Assembly (NCBI GenBank): GCA_047623945.1
Contig: JBLHOT010000003.1
Location: 1 to 64,000 of the forward strand
Direction: 5' to 3'
DNA from: Arcticibacterium sp047623945
GTDB taxonomy: Bacteria; Bacteroidota; Bacteroidia; Cytophagales; Spirosomataceae
Length of the DNA: 64,000 bases
This document shows, in pieces, positions 46,766 to 54,469 of the stretch (within the stretch, counting starts at the first letter, position 1; the number at the start of each line of letters is the position of its first letter). Below the pieces are notes generated by a model. It ran no database searches and was not told the DNA's origin. It saw only the letters and a list, made by a program, of their open reading frames with translations. Both the position numbers and the translations under genes were made by a program.

Positions 46766-47641
46766 GTGATTTTTAATCATCTATACTCAACAAAAGCTAA
46801 CGGATATCAGGCACTTTTTGCCAAATCCAAACTTCTTATTCCCCTTACCATTTTGCTTTCTATTAGTTTTTTGCACTGTAAAAGCGTGCCGAACTTGGGC
46901 ATTATACCAGCGGATTTTGAAACAAATGTGAAAGGCAAACTTAAGTCTATAGCCAAAAAAGATTTGCTGAACCCAGAAAACTCGACAACAACTCTATTTG
47001 ACTATACTTTCAGTGGTGATGTCAAACAAATTTTTACGACCGATGCTTCAGGAGATACTACTAGCCAGTGTGTGTTTTATTGGAATGATGAAAAAAACCT
47101 AGACAAAGACAGTACTTTTTTATTTAGCAAGGGCGAAACCGAAATAAAAGCAAGAGAATACCTCTATGAAGCTGGCAAATTAGTAGAAGTCATAGAAACT
47201 ACTTTACCAGAATACGAAGTTCTTATTTATAAATACGCCTATTCTTACGATGGAAACATAGAGAAAGTAGAAATACAAAAGGACTTTAATGGCAACTACA
47301 TAACGCTAGGAAAGGGAGACTTTCAGTGGGAAAAAGGGAATTTGATTGCTCTCAAAGATAATTTAGACATAGGCCAATATGAAGAATACACCTATCAATA
47401 CGATGGCACTGATAACTATCTCAACCTATTTTTAGAAACAGAATTCCCTCTCTTTAGATTTGACGCGGCCTTTCTAAGCAAAAACAACTTGGTAGCCATG
47501 AAATCAAATTTCCGTAACCAATTGCTGAAGATAGACACCGAATTTGGAGAAGAAAACAGGCCGTTAAAAAGAACCATGACCCAACTTAAGGGCAACCAAT
47601 GGCAAGCCGTTAAAAATGAGGTGTGTGCTTATTGGGAATAG
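46766..47641 (+). CDS. Hypothetical lipoprotein
   Basis: About 291 residues. Only a GTG at 46766 is available as a start besides TTG codons: the frame is closed by TAA at 46760. A hydrophobic segment and a Cys (LLSISFLHC) suggest a lipoprotein with an unusually long N-region, so the true start may be a later TTG. The rest is charged, beta-rich and has repeated Tyr/Asp strands (YEEYTYQYDGTDNYLNL), resembling the repeat-rich DUF4595-like exported proteins of Bacteroidota. No function can be assigned. Confidence 0.65.
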   Translation: MIFNHLYSTKANGYQALFAKSKLLIPLTILLSISFLHCKSVPNLGIIPADFETNVKGKLKSIAKKDLLNPENSTTTLFDYTFSGDVKQIFTTDASGDTTSQCVFYWNDEKNLDKDSTFLFSKGETEIKAREYLYEAGKLVEVIETTLPEYEVLIYKYAYSYDGNIEKVEIQKDFNGNYITLGKGDFQWEKGNLIALKDNLDIGQYEEYTYQYDGTDNYLNLFLETEFPLFRFDAAFLSKNNLVAMKSNFRNQLLKIDTEFGEENRPLKRTMTQLKGNQWQAVKNEVCAYWE

Positions 47642-47655
47642 TTAGATTTTCCTCA

Positions 47656-47682
47656 GCCGAGTCTCCTTTAGGGACTCTGCGG
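47656..47682. repeat. REP-like palindrome R1
   Basis: Begins GCCGAGTCTCC and ends GGGACTCTGCGG around TTTA, followed by TATTT. It belongs to the GCCGAGTC/GACTCGGC family seen across 47.6-61 kb and lies 71 bases past the end of the RAYT gene. Confidence 0.6.
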
Positions 47683-47752
47683 TATTTCAATTTCACCCTA
47701 TAAACGTTTTATAATGTCAAGTCTTAATTCTTTTATCTGCTTCATTTAACTC

Positions 47753-48262
47753 CTAATATCTTGCAGATGAATGTTCATACTCAAGAAAACCTTCGGCCAA
47801 CTTCCATTTGCCACTTAATGGATTTAGATGCATGTATTTAAGCTTTATCAATGTAAACTTTTCAGATAGACATAATTGTGCATCAAAAGAAGGCTGAAAG
47901 ACATTATGGATCTTTCCATTTTTATTTTCTCTGTAAGTGACATATTTTTCCAGTAGTTCTAACGTTTCAACGTCTTTTTGCTCTTTTAAACGTTTTATTA
48001 TTTCATAGGTAAGAAACCTTTTGCAGTTTCCGATCACTATATCTAGGTCTTTGGAATCTGTCGGTAGATAAATCATACAGTGGATATGATTTGGTAATAG
48101 TACGTATCCTGCTGTTTTTATTCCTTGTAACTCCATATAGGTAAACCACTTGTAAATATTATCATACAAAGAAGTTTTCTCAAATAATGGCAACCATTTA
48201 TAGCATGTAAAGGTTACAAAAAACAATGCTTCCTTTTCATGTCTTTTTACTTTTACGGACAT
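47753..48262 (-). CDS. REP-associated tyrosine transposase (RAYT)
   Basis: About 169 residues of the Y1/HUH superfamily. The HUH motif is in LLPNHIHCMIYL; the N-terminal part is FFVTFTCYKWLPLFEK; the segment LKYMHLNPLSGKW holds the candidate catalytic region near the C-terminus. RAYTs are single-copy domesticated IS200/IS605-type nucleases that cut REP hairpins. I chose ATG 48262 (MSVKVKRHEKEALFF), since the longer frame adds unlike residues. Its 5' end lies inside a 127-base direct repeat, and REP-like palindromes flank it on both sides. Confidence 0.88.
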   Translation of the reverse strand: MSVKVKRHEKEALFFVTFTCYKWLPLFEKTSLYDNIYKWFTYMELQGIKTAGYVLLPNHIHCMIYLPTDSKDLDIVIGNCKRFLTYEIIKRLKEQKDVETLELLEKYVTYRENKNGKIHNVFQPSFDAQLCLSEKFTLIKLKYMHLNPLSGKWKLAEGFLEYEHSSARY

Positions 48263-48335
48263 GTGTAAATTTAAAAAATGAGACCGCATTTTCATAATAG
48301 CATTCTTAGAGCTTTTCAAATATGGATACGGTGGA
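48209..48335. repeat. 127-base direct repeat, copy 1 (5' end of the RAYT gene)
   Basis: This 127-base stretch covers the first codons of the RAYT gene and its upstream DNA. It recurs, with only a few base changes, at 48372-48498. Confidence 0.9.
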
Positions 48336-48340
48336 CTTTA

Positions 48341-48361
48341 GGAGTCCCTAACGGAGACTCC
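48341..48361. repeat. REP-like palindrome R2 between the two repeat copies
   Basis: GGAGTC (48341-48346) and GACTCC (48356-48361) pair around CCTAACGGA. It lies exactly between the two 127-base copies, the position of a RAYT target. Confidence 0.6.
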
Positions 48362-48371
48362 GAAAGGGGAA

Positions 48372-48498
48372 AAAGGTTACAAAAAACAATGCTTCCCTTT
48401 CATGTCTTTTTACTTTTACGGACATGTGTAAATTTAAAAAATGAGACCATGTTTTCATAATAGCGTTCTTAGAGCTTTTCAAATATGGATACAGTGGA
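48372..48498. repeat. 127-base direct repeat, copy 2 (truncated RAYT start)
   Basis: On the minus strand this copy still encodes MSVKVKRHEREALFFVT, the RAYT N-terminus, then diverges at the palindrome. It is a partial duplication of the RAYT gene and ends 4 bases before the stop of the gene at 48503. Confidence 0.9.
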
Positions 48499-48502
48499 AA
48501 CG

Positions 48503-49048
48503 CTAGAGACAACCTTTGCAAGTCTTTTTGACCCTAATTGGACTAAGAAAGAAGTACTCTTTACGGCCTTCTTCAAACAAATTCTCTAACGCTTTAAAAG
48601 AATTATCATAAGAATAATTATTCCTGTTACTTCTAAAGTCGCAAACTACTGGCATGAGGTAAAATCCATCAAACCGTTCATCCAAAGATATACAGAAATT
48701 ATCCGACTGTAGAATTTCAAATATTTCAGTCCTAATACTATCTGCCTTTTGGTATAGGTCAAATATCATTCTTAAACCTTCGGCACTTTCTGCTGGAAGA
48801 TACTTGTCATAATCTACTTTTTTTACCTGCCAGTCGTTGACCCATATAGAATCTAAAGTTCCCGAGGCATTGACTTTAAACTTTACGAATGTGGTCAATT
48901 TTACACTGTCATACTTAATACTCCTTCCTTTTAGATTCTTTGAGAGATAGTTGCCTAATTCATTGATAGTTATGCACTCTTGTGCATAACCATTGAAGGA
49001 CATAATCACAAAAATAAATAAAACCTTGTTTGACATTTTAAACTTCAT
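48503..49048 (-). CDS. Small exported protein, partner of the metallopeptidase-like gene
   Basis: 181 residues with a signal peptide (VLFIFVIMSFNGYAQ) and a mature start ECITINELGNYL. The middle has the TonB-C-like pattern FVKFKVNASGTLDSIWV, and the C-terminus ends FLSPIRVKKTCKGCL, with paired cysteines. I do not recognise a named family. It follows the HEMLH gene by 8 bases. The same gene pair, decayed, is found at 60170-60839, so the two form a module. It could be an inhibitor/immunity or accessory protein for its neighbour; this is inference. Confidence 0.7.
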   Translation of the reverse strand: MKFKMSNKVLFIFVIMSFNGYAQECITINELGNYLSKNLKGRSIKYDSVKLTTFVKFKVNASGTLDSIWVNDWQVKKVDYDKYLPAESAEGLRMIFDLYQKADSIRTEIFEILQSDNFCISLDERFDGFYLMPVVCDFRSNRNNYSYDNSFKALENLFEEGRKEYFFLSPIRVKKTCKGCL

Positions 49049-49056
49049 TGTAAAAT

Positions 49057-50304
49057 CTACTCGTTACATCTCGTTCCATTATTTATATAAGTTGACAGTA
49101 CAGAATTTAATTCGGCTTGAGTAATTTTAAATTTTCCTAACAAATAGTTATAAACAGTATCATTTGGATTTGCATCTAAAACTTGCTCCTCTAATGCCTT
49201 TAAGCCTAAAACAATCATTTGACGTTCATTGGCACCATATACTTCATGCAAATACTTTGCTGTTTCATTCAAATAGTTTGATAGCATATAAATATGCTGC
49301 AATTCCTCAACTTCATCAGTACTAGGCGGAAATAATTCAGGTTTTGCTGAATAATAAGCATGTAACATTTCATGAATAAAAGCAATGTATTCCTTAGAAT
49401 ATCCACTTAACGTATAAGCGTTCAAATTTATTTCGACATCTAATGACGTTAGGTTTTCCCCTACTTTTTTTATGTCAATTATTTGAGTTTCTCCAAGGTT
49501 TCCTGAAGCAGGAAGGTCATCTTTAAATGTTACGTTGAAGTTAATCGGATCTTCAAAGATATCGTTGAACATCTTTCTTATTTTATTCTCAATATTATTC
49601 GCATTTATTTCATTATAGACGACTTTCAAGCACTGATTAGTTAACTCATCTTTTATTTTAGCCGTATTGGACAGTATGTCATTGTTACACTCCCCATCCC
49701 CAATCCTAAGAAACGCTTCTCCATCTCCACTACTACGTGTAAAACTAACCGTTTTTCCATTCACCATCCTTGGTGCCGTACCTCTACCCCAGCTATTCCA
49801 TAGGGTTTGCATGGTACTTTCTGCCATGTAGGTTTCTTGGTTATGAGATAATAACTCGTCTGTGGCGGTTAAGCCTGCTGTTTTTATATCTTCCAAAATA
49901 TCTGGGCCATCTGCTCCAGTAGAGCAAGGGCTTCCCGGGCCTGGAACACAATCAGCATATTGATCTTTCGGGGCATCGTAAAGTCCAATGACTTCTTGCT
50001 GTATTATCTCTTCATTATTCTCGAAGAACTCATCCACTGCCTCATCAAAGGCCGCTTTTTCGGCTATTGATAAAGTAGGTCCCGTGTAATTTATCATATT
50101 ACAGGCGATATTACCCATTTCTTCGCTATCTGGTACACCGTCAGTGGCGTTCTCTTTTTCTGTCGCATAATCACTAAAGTCTCCTGCCGGATCTGTACTT
50201 GTGCTAATATTGTTTGATACACCCCCTGGCAGATGATTTTTAAGCATATCTGCTATAAGCTTATTTAAGAAAGGCTTAAGGGAGTATAATATAGGCCTCC
50301 TCAT
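49057..50304 (-). CDS. HEMLH metallopeptidase-like protein
   Basis: 415 residues. The C-terminal third has EYIAFIHEMLHAYYSA with the zinc HExxH motif at 311-315, followed by ELFPPSTDEVEELQHIYML with possible third ligands. This is like SprT/Tox-MPTase-type metallopeptidase domains. The N-terminal part is Asn/Asp/Glu-rich with a Cys-containing segment (CVPGPGSPCSTGADGPDI) and has no signal peptide, so the gene may be the surviving C-terminal part of a larger exported or polymorphic protein. In-frame stops precede the ATG. The last ~40 residues (VLDANPNDTVYNYLLG...STYINNGTRCNE) recur in the relic at 60720-60839. Confidence 0.65.
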   Translation of the reverse strand: MRRPILYSLKPFLNKLIADMLKNHLPGGVSNNISTSTDPAGDFSDYATEKENATDGVPDSEEMGNIACNMINYTGPTLSIAEKAAFDEAVDEFFENNEEIIQQEVIGLYDAPKDQYADCVPGPGSPCSTGADGPDILEDIKTAGLTATDELLSHNQETYMAESTMQTLWNSWGRGTAPRMVNGKTVSFTRSSGDGEAFLRIGDGECNNDILSNTAKIKDELTNQCLKVVYNEINANNIENKIRKMFNDIFEDPINFNVTFKDDLPASGNLGETQIIDIKKVGENLTSLDVEINLNAYTLSGYSKEYIAFIHEMLHAYYSAKPELFPPSTDEVEELQHIYMLSNYLNETAKYLHEVYGANERQMIVLGLKALEEQVLDANPNDTVYNYLLGKFKITQAELNSVLSTYINNGTRCNE

Positions 50305-50785
50305 TTGTCATTATTGACTTCGAGAATCAGCCATAGGCTTACCCTTAACTGGTTCAAAATTGCTGTGGCAAGACAGGCCATGAGGAAGCTATTAGATGTC
50401 CTGGGTTCACATAAAAGAAACCCTCCATAATGTTGGACTCTTTTGGCTTTCTACCAATTCAATAAATAGTGTTTACCCTACGTTTTAATTTTTGTGCTTG
50501 CTAAATGCGTTTTTTTATCTGGTCCTTTGTATTCATTTCCAGAAAGGAAACTTACACCTTTAGGGAAATCAGCAGCAAAAGCAAAACTGGTTAAGTTCTC
50601 TGTATAAGGCTTATTCTAGCTTCCAAAGACGTTATAATTTTGTTTAACACAAGATGTGTGGCGGCTGTTTAGTTCAACAAATTTTCTATTGAATATAAGC
50701 CCCTCGTAAAAAACTAAATTTCCTCAATGCAACCACTCTCTCAATCCTCACATCTAGGCTGCGAACACTATTACCAATACAGATT
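50305..50785. other. Intergenic region with a coding remnant
   Basis: 481 bases between divergent genes. It contains the remnant at 50478-50640. The remainder holds no gene or clear promoter that I can support. Confidence 0.5.
50478..50640 (-). pseudogene. Coding remnant of unknown family
   Basis: On the minus strand a readable frame gives NKPYTENLTSFAFAADFPKG then VSFLSGNEYKGPDKKTHLAS and ends KIKT-TAG at 50478. An in-frame TAG follows YNVFGS just upstream. The amino-acid pattern looks like real protein but the frame has no start and is interrupted, so it is a fragment. I do not recognise the family. Confidence 0.4.
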
Positions 50786-51520
50786 ATGAAAAAGCTATTT
50801 AAAAACTTAACAATTACATTTTTATCCCTAGGCCTAACAACCGCTATTGCACAAGACTACAAAGACGACGACTATGAACTCTACGATAGTGAACGCCAGA
50901 GAAACTATGATCATGGATCCAAGAACAGGAAGTCTTCCAGTATGTTTAGCAAAAAAGATTTTGGCCTTGTGCTGGCCATCAATAGTTTTGACAAAGCCGT
51001 GGATATGCCCGATCTCAATACTTGGCAATCTAGGTATGTGGCTCTTCAGTGGAGAAAAAATCACAGACTACTCACAGGAAGACAGATAGATGTGGCCTTG
51101 GGCACCGGTTTAGAGTTGGCCTGGAACAACTTCATGATGCAGCATGATGAACAATACTTCGAGTTTGATGGTATAACAGACTTTGATTTACTGGATTCTC
51201 CTGTACAAAAATCAAAACTGGTGGTGAACTCCTTAAACCTACCTGTCATGCTTCAATTTGGTTTTAAAGAAAGCAACTTCAGGCTAGGCATCGGTGCCTA
51301 TGCTGGTGTTCGAATCAACAGTTATCAAAAGGTTCAGGAGGCCAACGACGCGAAATTTAAAGAAAAGAGTGACTATAATCTTCGCAAGTTCAACTATGGT
51401 TTAATGGCCGAATTGGGCAGAGGAGACGTAAGGCTATTCGCCAAATATGATGGCCTTCCTATGTTTAACGATAATAACCCGATTAATGCTAATGTCTTTA
51501 GTTTGGGTCTCAGGTTGTAA
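50786..51520 (+). CDS. Exported outer-membrane beta-barrel-like protein
   Basis: 244 residues with a signal peptide (LTITFLSLGLTTAIAQ) then a highly charged D/Y/R-rich linker (about 24-48). The rest shows alternating beta strands (DFGLVLAINSF, VALQWRKNHRL, DVALGTGLELAWNNF, LPVMLQFGFKESNFRLGIGAYAGVRIN, NYGLMAELGRGDVRLFAKYDG) and ends VFSLGLRL, an outer-membrane barrel C-terminus. Resembles PorT-like barrels; role unknown. Convergent with the ferredoxin reductase-like gene, separated by a terminator. Confidence 0.8.
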   Translation: MKKLFKNLTITFLSLGLTTAIAQDYKDDDYELYDSERQRNYDHGSKNRKSSSMFSKKDFGLVLAINSFDKAVDMPDLNTWQSRYVALQWRKNHRLLTGRQIDVALGTGLELAWNNFMMQHDEQYFEFDGITDFDLLDSPVQKSKLVVNSLNLPVMLQFGFKESNFRLGIGAYAGVRINSYQKVQEANDAKFKEKSDYNLRKFNYGLMAELGRGDVRLFAKYDGLPMFNDNNPINANVFSLGLRL

Positions 51521-51558
51521 GCTTTAAGCCATATACTCCTTATGCCTGGAGCAAAAAA

Positions 51559-51582
51559 GACTTTGGAACCGTATCCAAAGTC
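51559..51582. terminator. Bidirectional terminator
   Basis: GACTTTGGA and TCCAAAGTC form a perfect 9-bp stem around ACCGTA, with an A run on the left and T run on the right. It separates convergent genes ending at 51520 and 51588. Confidence 0.9.
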
Positions 51583-51587
51583 ATTTT

Positions 51588-52643
51588 TTATTCTATTTCT
51601 ATGGTTACGCCTTCTGTGGTAGGATGACCTACGCAGGTTAGTACAAAACCATCCTTTATTTCTGCTTCTGTTAAGCCATCGTCTTCGTCCATTATAACTT
51701 TGCCAGTGATGCACTTTCCTAAGCATGCCGTACACATTCCTGCCTGACAAGAATACGGTAAATCAATATCCTGCTCCAAAGCCGCTTCAAGTATTGATTG
51801 ATGTGGCTCCACACTAAACGTGTAACTATCTCCATCATAATTAACAGTGACTTCTTGCTTCTTTAAGCCTTCGTCTTCTGTTTCGGGCTCACTTTCTCCC
51901 ATCATAGGAGCATTAAAGCTCTCCCTATGTATTCTTTCCTTAGGAACATCAAACATACCTAAAGCAGAAACCACATCATCCATCATCTCTGAAGGCCCAC
52001 ATAAATAAAACTCCTCACTCTTAAAATGAACATTACGTTCTTTCAAGATCATCACCACGTTTGCCTTTGTGATTCTGCCTCTTTCTCCGGCCCAGTTATC
52101 GTCTGGCTGAGTTAGTAATTTGGCTACTTGTAATCTGTCGGCATACTGTGCCTCAAGCATCATTAATGCCTTCCTGAATATGATCTTATCTACCGTTCTG
52201 TTTCCATAAACTAAGGTCACCTTAGATTTAGGCTCCATTTTTAGCGTAGTCTTTAGCATAGACATCAGCGGTGTAATACCACTGCCCGCTCCTATGAGTA
52301 CTAAATGTCTTTCGTTCTCGGCTTTAGGCTCTACCACAAAATGACCCATAGGTTCTACGGCCTCTATAAAATCCCCTGTTTTTATATTATCACAGAGATA
52401 GTTAGAAACCAAGCCGCCTTCTACCCTCTTAATGGTAACCGCCACGGCCGTATCTGCATGTGGAGACGAAGACATGGAATAGCTCCTCCTGACTTTTTTT
52501 CCTTCATCTGCTGGAACAATTAAGGTCAGAAACTGACCTGCTTTATATTTGATTTGCTCTGCAAGCGGATGCCAAAATTCAATGGTGATGGCGTCACTTG
52601 TTTCTTTAACAATGTCTTTGACTTGTAAAAAATAGGTCTTCAT
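51588..52643 (-). CDS. Ferredoxin-reductase-type flavoprotein with 2Fe-2S domain (PaaE-like)
   Basis: 351 residues. FAD-binding region RRSYSMSSSPH, NAD region LIGAGSGITPLMSMLKT and LCGPSEMMDDVV, then a plant-type 2Fe-2S domain (about 265-351) with PYSCQAGMCTACLGKC and a fourth Cys in FVLTCVG. It passes electrons from NAD(P)H through FAD to the iron-sulfur centre and on to an oxygenase. The layout matches PaaE/PaaK and related reductases. No oxygenase gene is nearby, so the partner is unknown. Confidence 0.9.
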   Translation of the reverse strand: MKTYFLQVKDIVKETSDAITIEFWHPLAEQIKYKAGQFLTLIVPADEGKKVRRSYSMSSSPHADTAVAVTIKRVEGGLVSNYLCDNIKTGDFIEAVEPMGHFVVEPKAENERHLVLIGAGSGITPLMSMLKTTLKMEPKSKVTLVYGNRTVDKIIFRKALMMLEAQYADRLQVAKLLTQPDDNWAGERGRITKANVVMILKERNVHFKSEEFYLCGPSEMMDDVVSALGMFDVPKERIHRESFNAPMMGESEPETEDEGLKKQEVTVNYDGDSYTFSVEPHQSILEAALEQDIDLPYSCQAGMCTACLGKCITGKVIMDEDDGLTEAEIKDGFVLTCVGHPTTEGVTIEIE

Positions 52644-53191
52644 TTAGTATCTGTTCATCAATGAATAATTTCCACAAAAATACTACGCAAAGACGGTTTC
52701 ACCATTGGAGAGGGTGAATGAAAGTGGTTTTCTTTTGGCTAATGGAAATTTGATGTCGCCTTTGTCTTACAAAAGACTTTTGTTAACATTAATGCCTTAG
52801 ACAAGTCTGCTTGTTTCTACAATGTAAGATTAAATTAAAAGCCTGGTTTTTCTTTCGTGGCTTAAGTCAAACCACAGAACCCACAAATGAGACTTGGCTA
52901 ATGAGAAGTGAATCCTTCATTTGACGTCAAAAGACCGCCAAACACCACACCTAGGTCACAAACCTAGGAGAACGGAGTATTACACTTTAACAGAGCAAAA
53001 GCTTAGAGACTAGAAGCCATATCCACAATATTGGCACTAATAGAAAAAGAAGCAAAATGAAAACGTTACAACGGAAGTAGTAACTTAAGATTATTGATTT
53101 ATTGTCCTAAAAATTGGGAGCACCACATTCATTGTAATAGCCAAAAAAGTTTAAACTAATTTGTAAAATGTTATTTACCAAACACTGATAT
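52644..53191. other. Gene-free region with repeat fragments
   Basis: 548 bases. It holds a degenerate half of the REP-like element (about 52872-52912, resembling 57493-57530) and the repeat at 52932-52985. I see no gene. Confidence 0.6.
52932..52985. repeat. Dispersed repeat, copy 1 (left of the esterase cassette)
   Basis: Starts AGACCGCCAAAC and ends GGAGTATTACAC. A similar block lies at 56802-56857, so copies bracket the esterase and FG-GAP genes. It contains CTAGGT...ACCTAG as a small inverted repeat. Confidence 0.65.
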
Positions 53192-54418
53192 ATGGTTAAA
53201 TTATTTCCTTTAAAAACATTTATTCTTTCTATGATCAGCCTTATGATTTCTTGTCAAGGCAGTAATGAAGTAGAAGAATCAAAAAATGAGACTTTAACAG
53301 AAAAGTCGAAAGCCGGTCAAATTTATCACCTCACAGAAGCTGAGGGTAAGAAATATCTTCACGAGCTTAGACAATCACTCTCAAGTCAGGAAGACTGGCA
53401 AAAAAGGGCTAAAGAAATTCGATCATATCTATTGAAGACAACAGGTTTAGACCCTCTTCCTGAAAAATGTCCACTTAATCCCATATTTGGAGATATAAGA
53501 AAATTTGATGGCTATCAGGTTCAAAATGTGGCATTTGAAAGTCTTTCCGGTGTTTACGTTACGGGTTCATTGTATAGCCCTTTAACGGCGACGGAAAAAC
53601 CAGCTGGTATACTTAGTCCACATGGACATTGGCCAAACAGAGAGGATTATGGTCGGTACAGAACAGATGTACAAAACCGATGTGCCTCGATGGCACGTAT
53701 GGGAGCTCTTGTTTTTTCTTATGACATGGTGGGGTATGGACAGCTTGCAGAATTAGGCTGGGTTCATGAAGCTCCAGAAACCATGAAATTACAAATTTGG
53801 AATAGTATCAGGTCTGTTGATTTCCTACTTAGTTTAGGTGTAGATCCCAAGCGGATTGCTAGCACTGGTGCTTCAGGTGGAGGAACCCAGACATTTCATT
53901 TATCTGCGGTAGATCCAAGAATTTCAGTTTCCGTTCCAGTCGTAATGGTTTCATATCGTCACTTTGGGGGCTGTGTCTGCGAACTAGGTATGGACATACA
54001 GAAAAGTGGAAAATTTAAATATAACAATGCAGAGATTGCTGCATGCGTAGCACCTAATCCTTTGCTTCTAGTTTCTGTTGGAACGGATGCCACCGAATTT
54101 ACACCTAATGTTGAATTTCCGTTCGAGCAGTATATATATAGCTTATTCGGTAAATCTGAAATGGCTGAAAATGCACATTTTCCGGAAGAGGATCATGGAT
54201 ACGAGGCAAGTAAAAGAGCCGCTGTCTATCCTTTTTTGGCGAAGCATCTAGACCTTGATCTTTCAGCGGTTTTTAATAACGATGGAAGCTTGAACGAAGA
54301 TGGGATCACCATTGAAAAAATTGAAGCCCTTTACCCTTTTGATGAAAAGCATCCATTTCCAAAAGAAGGCATAAAAACTAACAAAGATGTGGTATGGAAC
54401 TGGAAAGGTAACTTATAA
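53192..54418 (+). CDS. Exported alpha/beta hydrolase, acetyl-xylan-esterase-like
   Basis: 408 residues. A lipoprotein signal (FILSMISLMISC) precedes an alpha/beta hydrolase domain. The nucleophile is S228 in STGASGGGTQTF, the likely catalytic histidine is H335 in EEDHGYE, and LSPHGHWPNREDYGRYR is the oxyanion-side segment. The family includes acetyl esterases of plant polysaccharides. It is followed after 51 bases by an FG-GAP lipoprotein gene, suggesting a two-gene polysaccharide-processing unit. Substrate not visible. Confidence 0.8.
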   Translation: MVKLFPLKTFILSMISLMISCQGSNEVEESKNETLTEKSKAGQIYHLTEAEGKKYLHELRQSLSSQEDWQKRAKEIRSYLLKTTGLDPLPEKCPLNPIFGDIRKFDGYQVQNVAFESLSGVYVTGSLYSPLTATEKPAGILSPHGHWPNREDYGRYRTDVQNRCASMARMGALVFSYDMVGYGQLAELGWVHEAPETMKLQIWNSIRSVDFLLSLGVDPKRIASTGASGGGTQTFHLSAVDPRISVSVPVVMVSYRHFGGCVCELGMDIQKSGKFKYNNAEIAACVAPNPLLLVSVGTDATEFTPNVEFPFEQYIYSLFGKSEMAENAHFPEEDHGYEASKRAAVYPFLAKHLDLDLSAVFNNDGSLNEDGITIEKIEALYPFDEKHPFPKEGIKTNKDVVWNWKGNL

Positions 54419-54469
54419 ACTCAACCGATAAAAACGAAATATAACATAGACCCTTATACCAATTATTAT

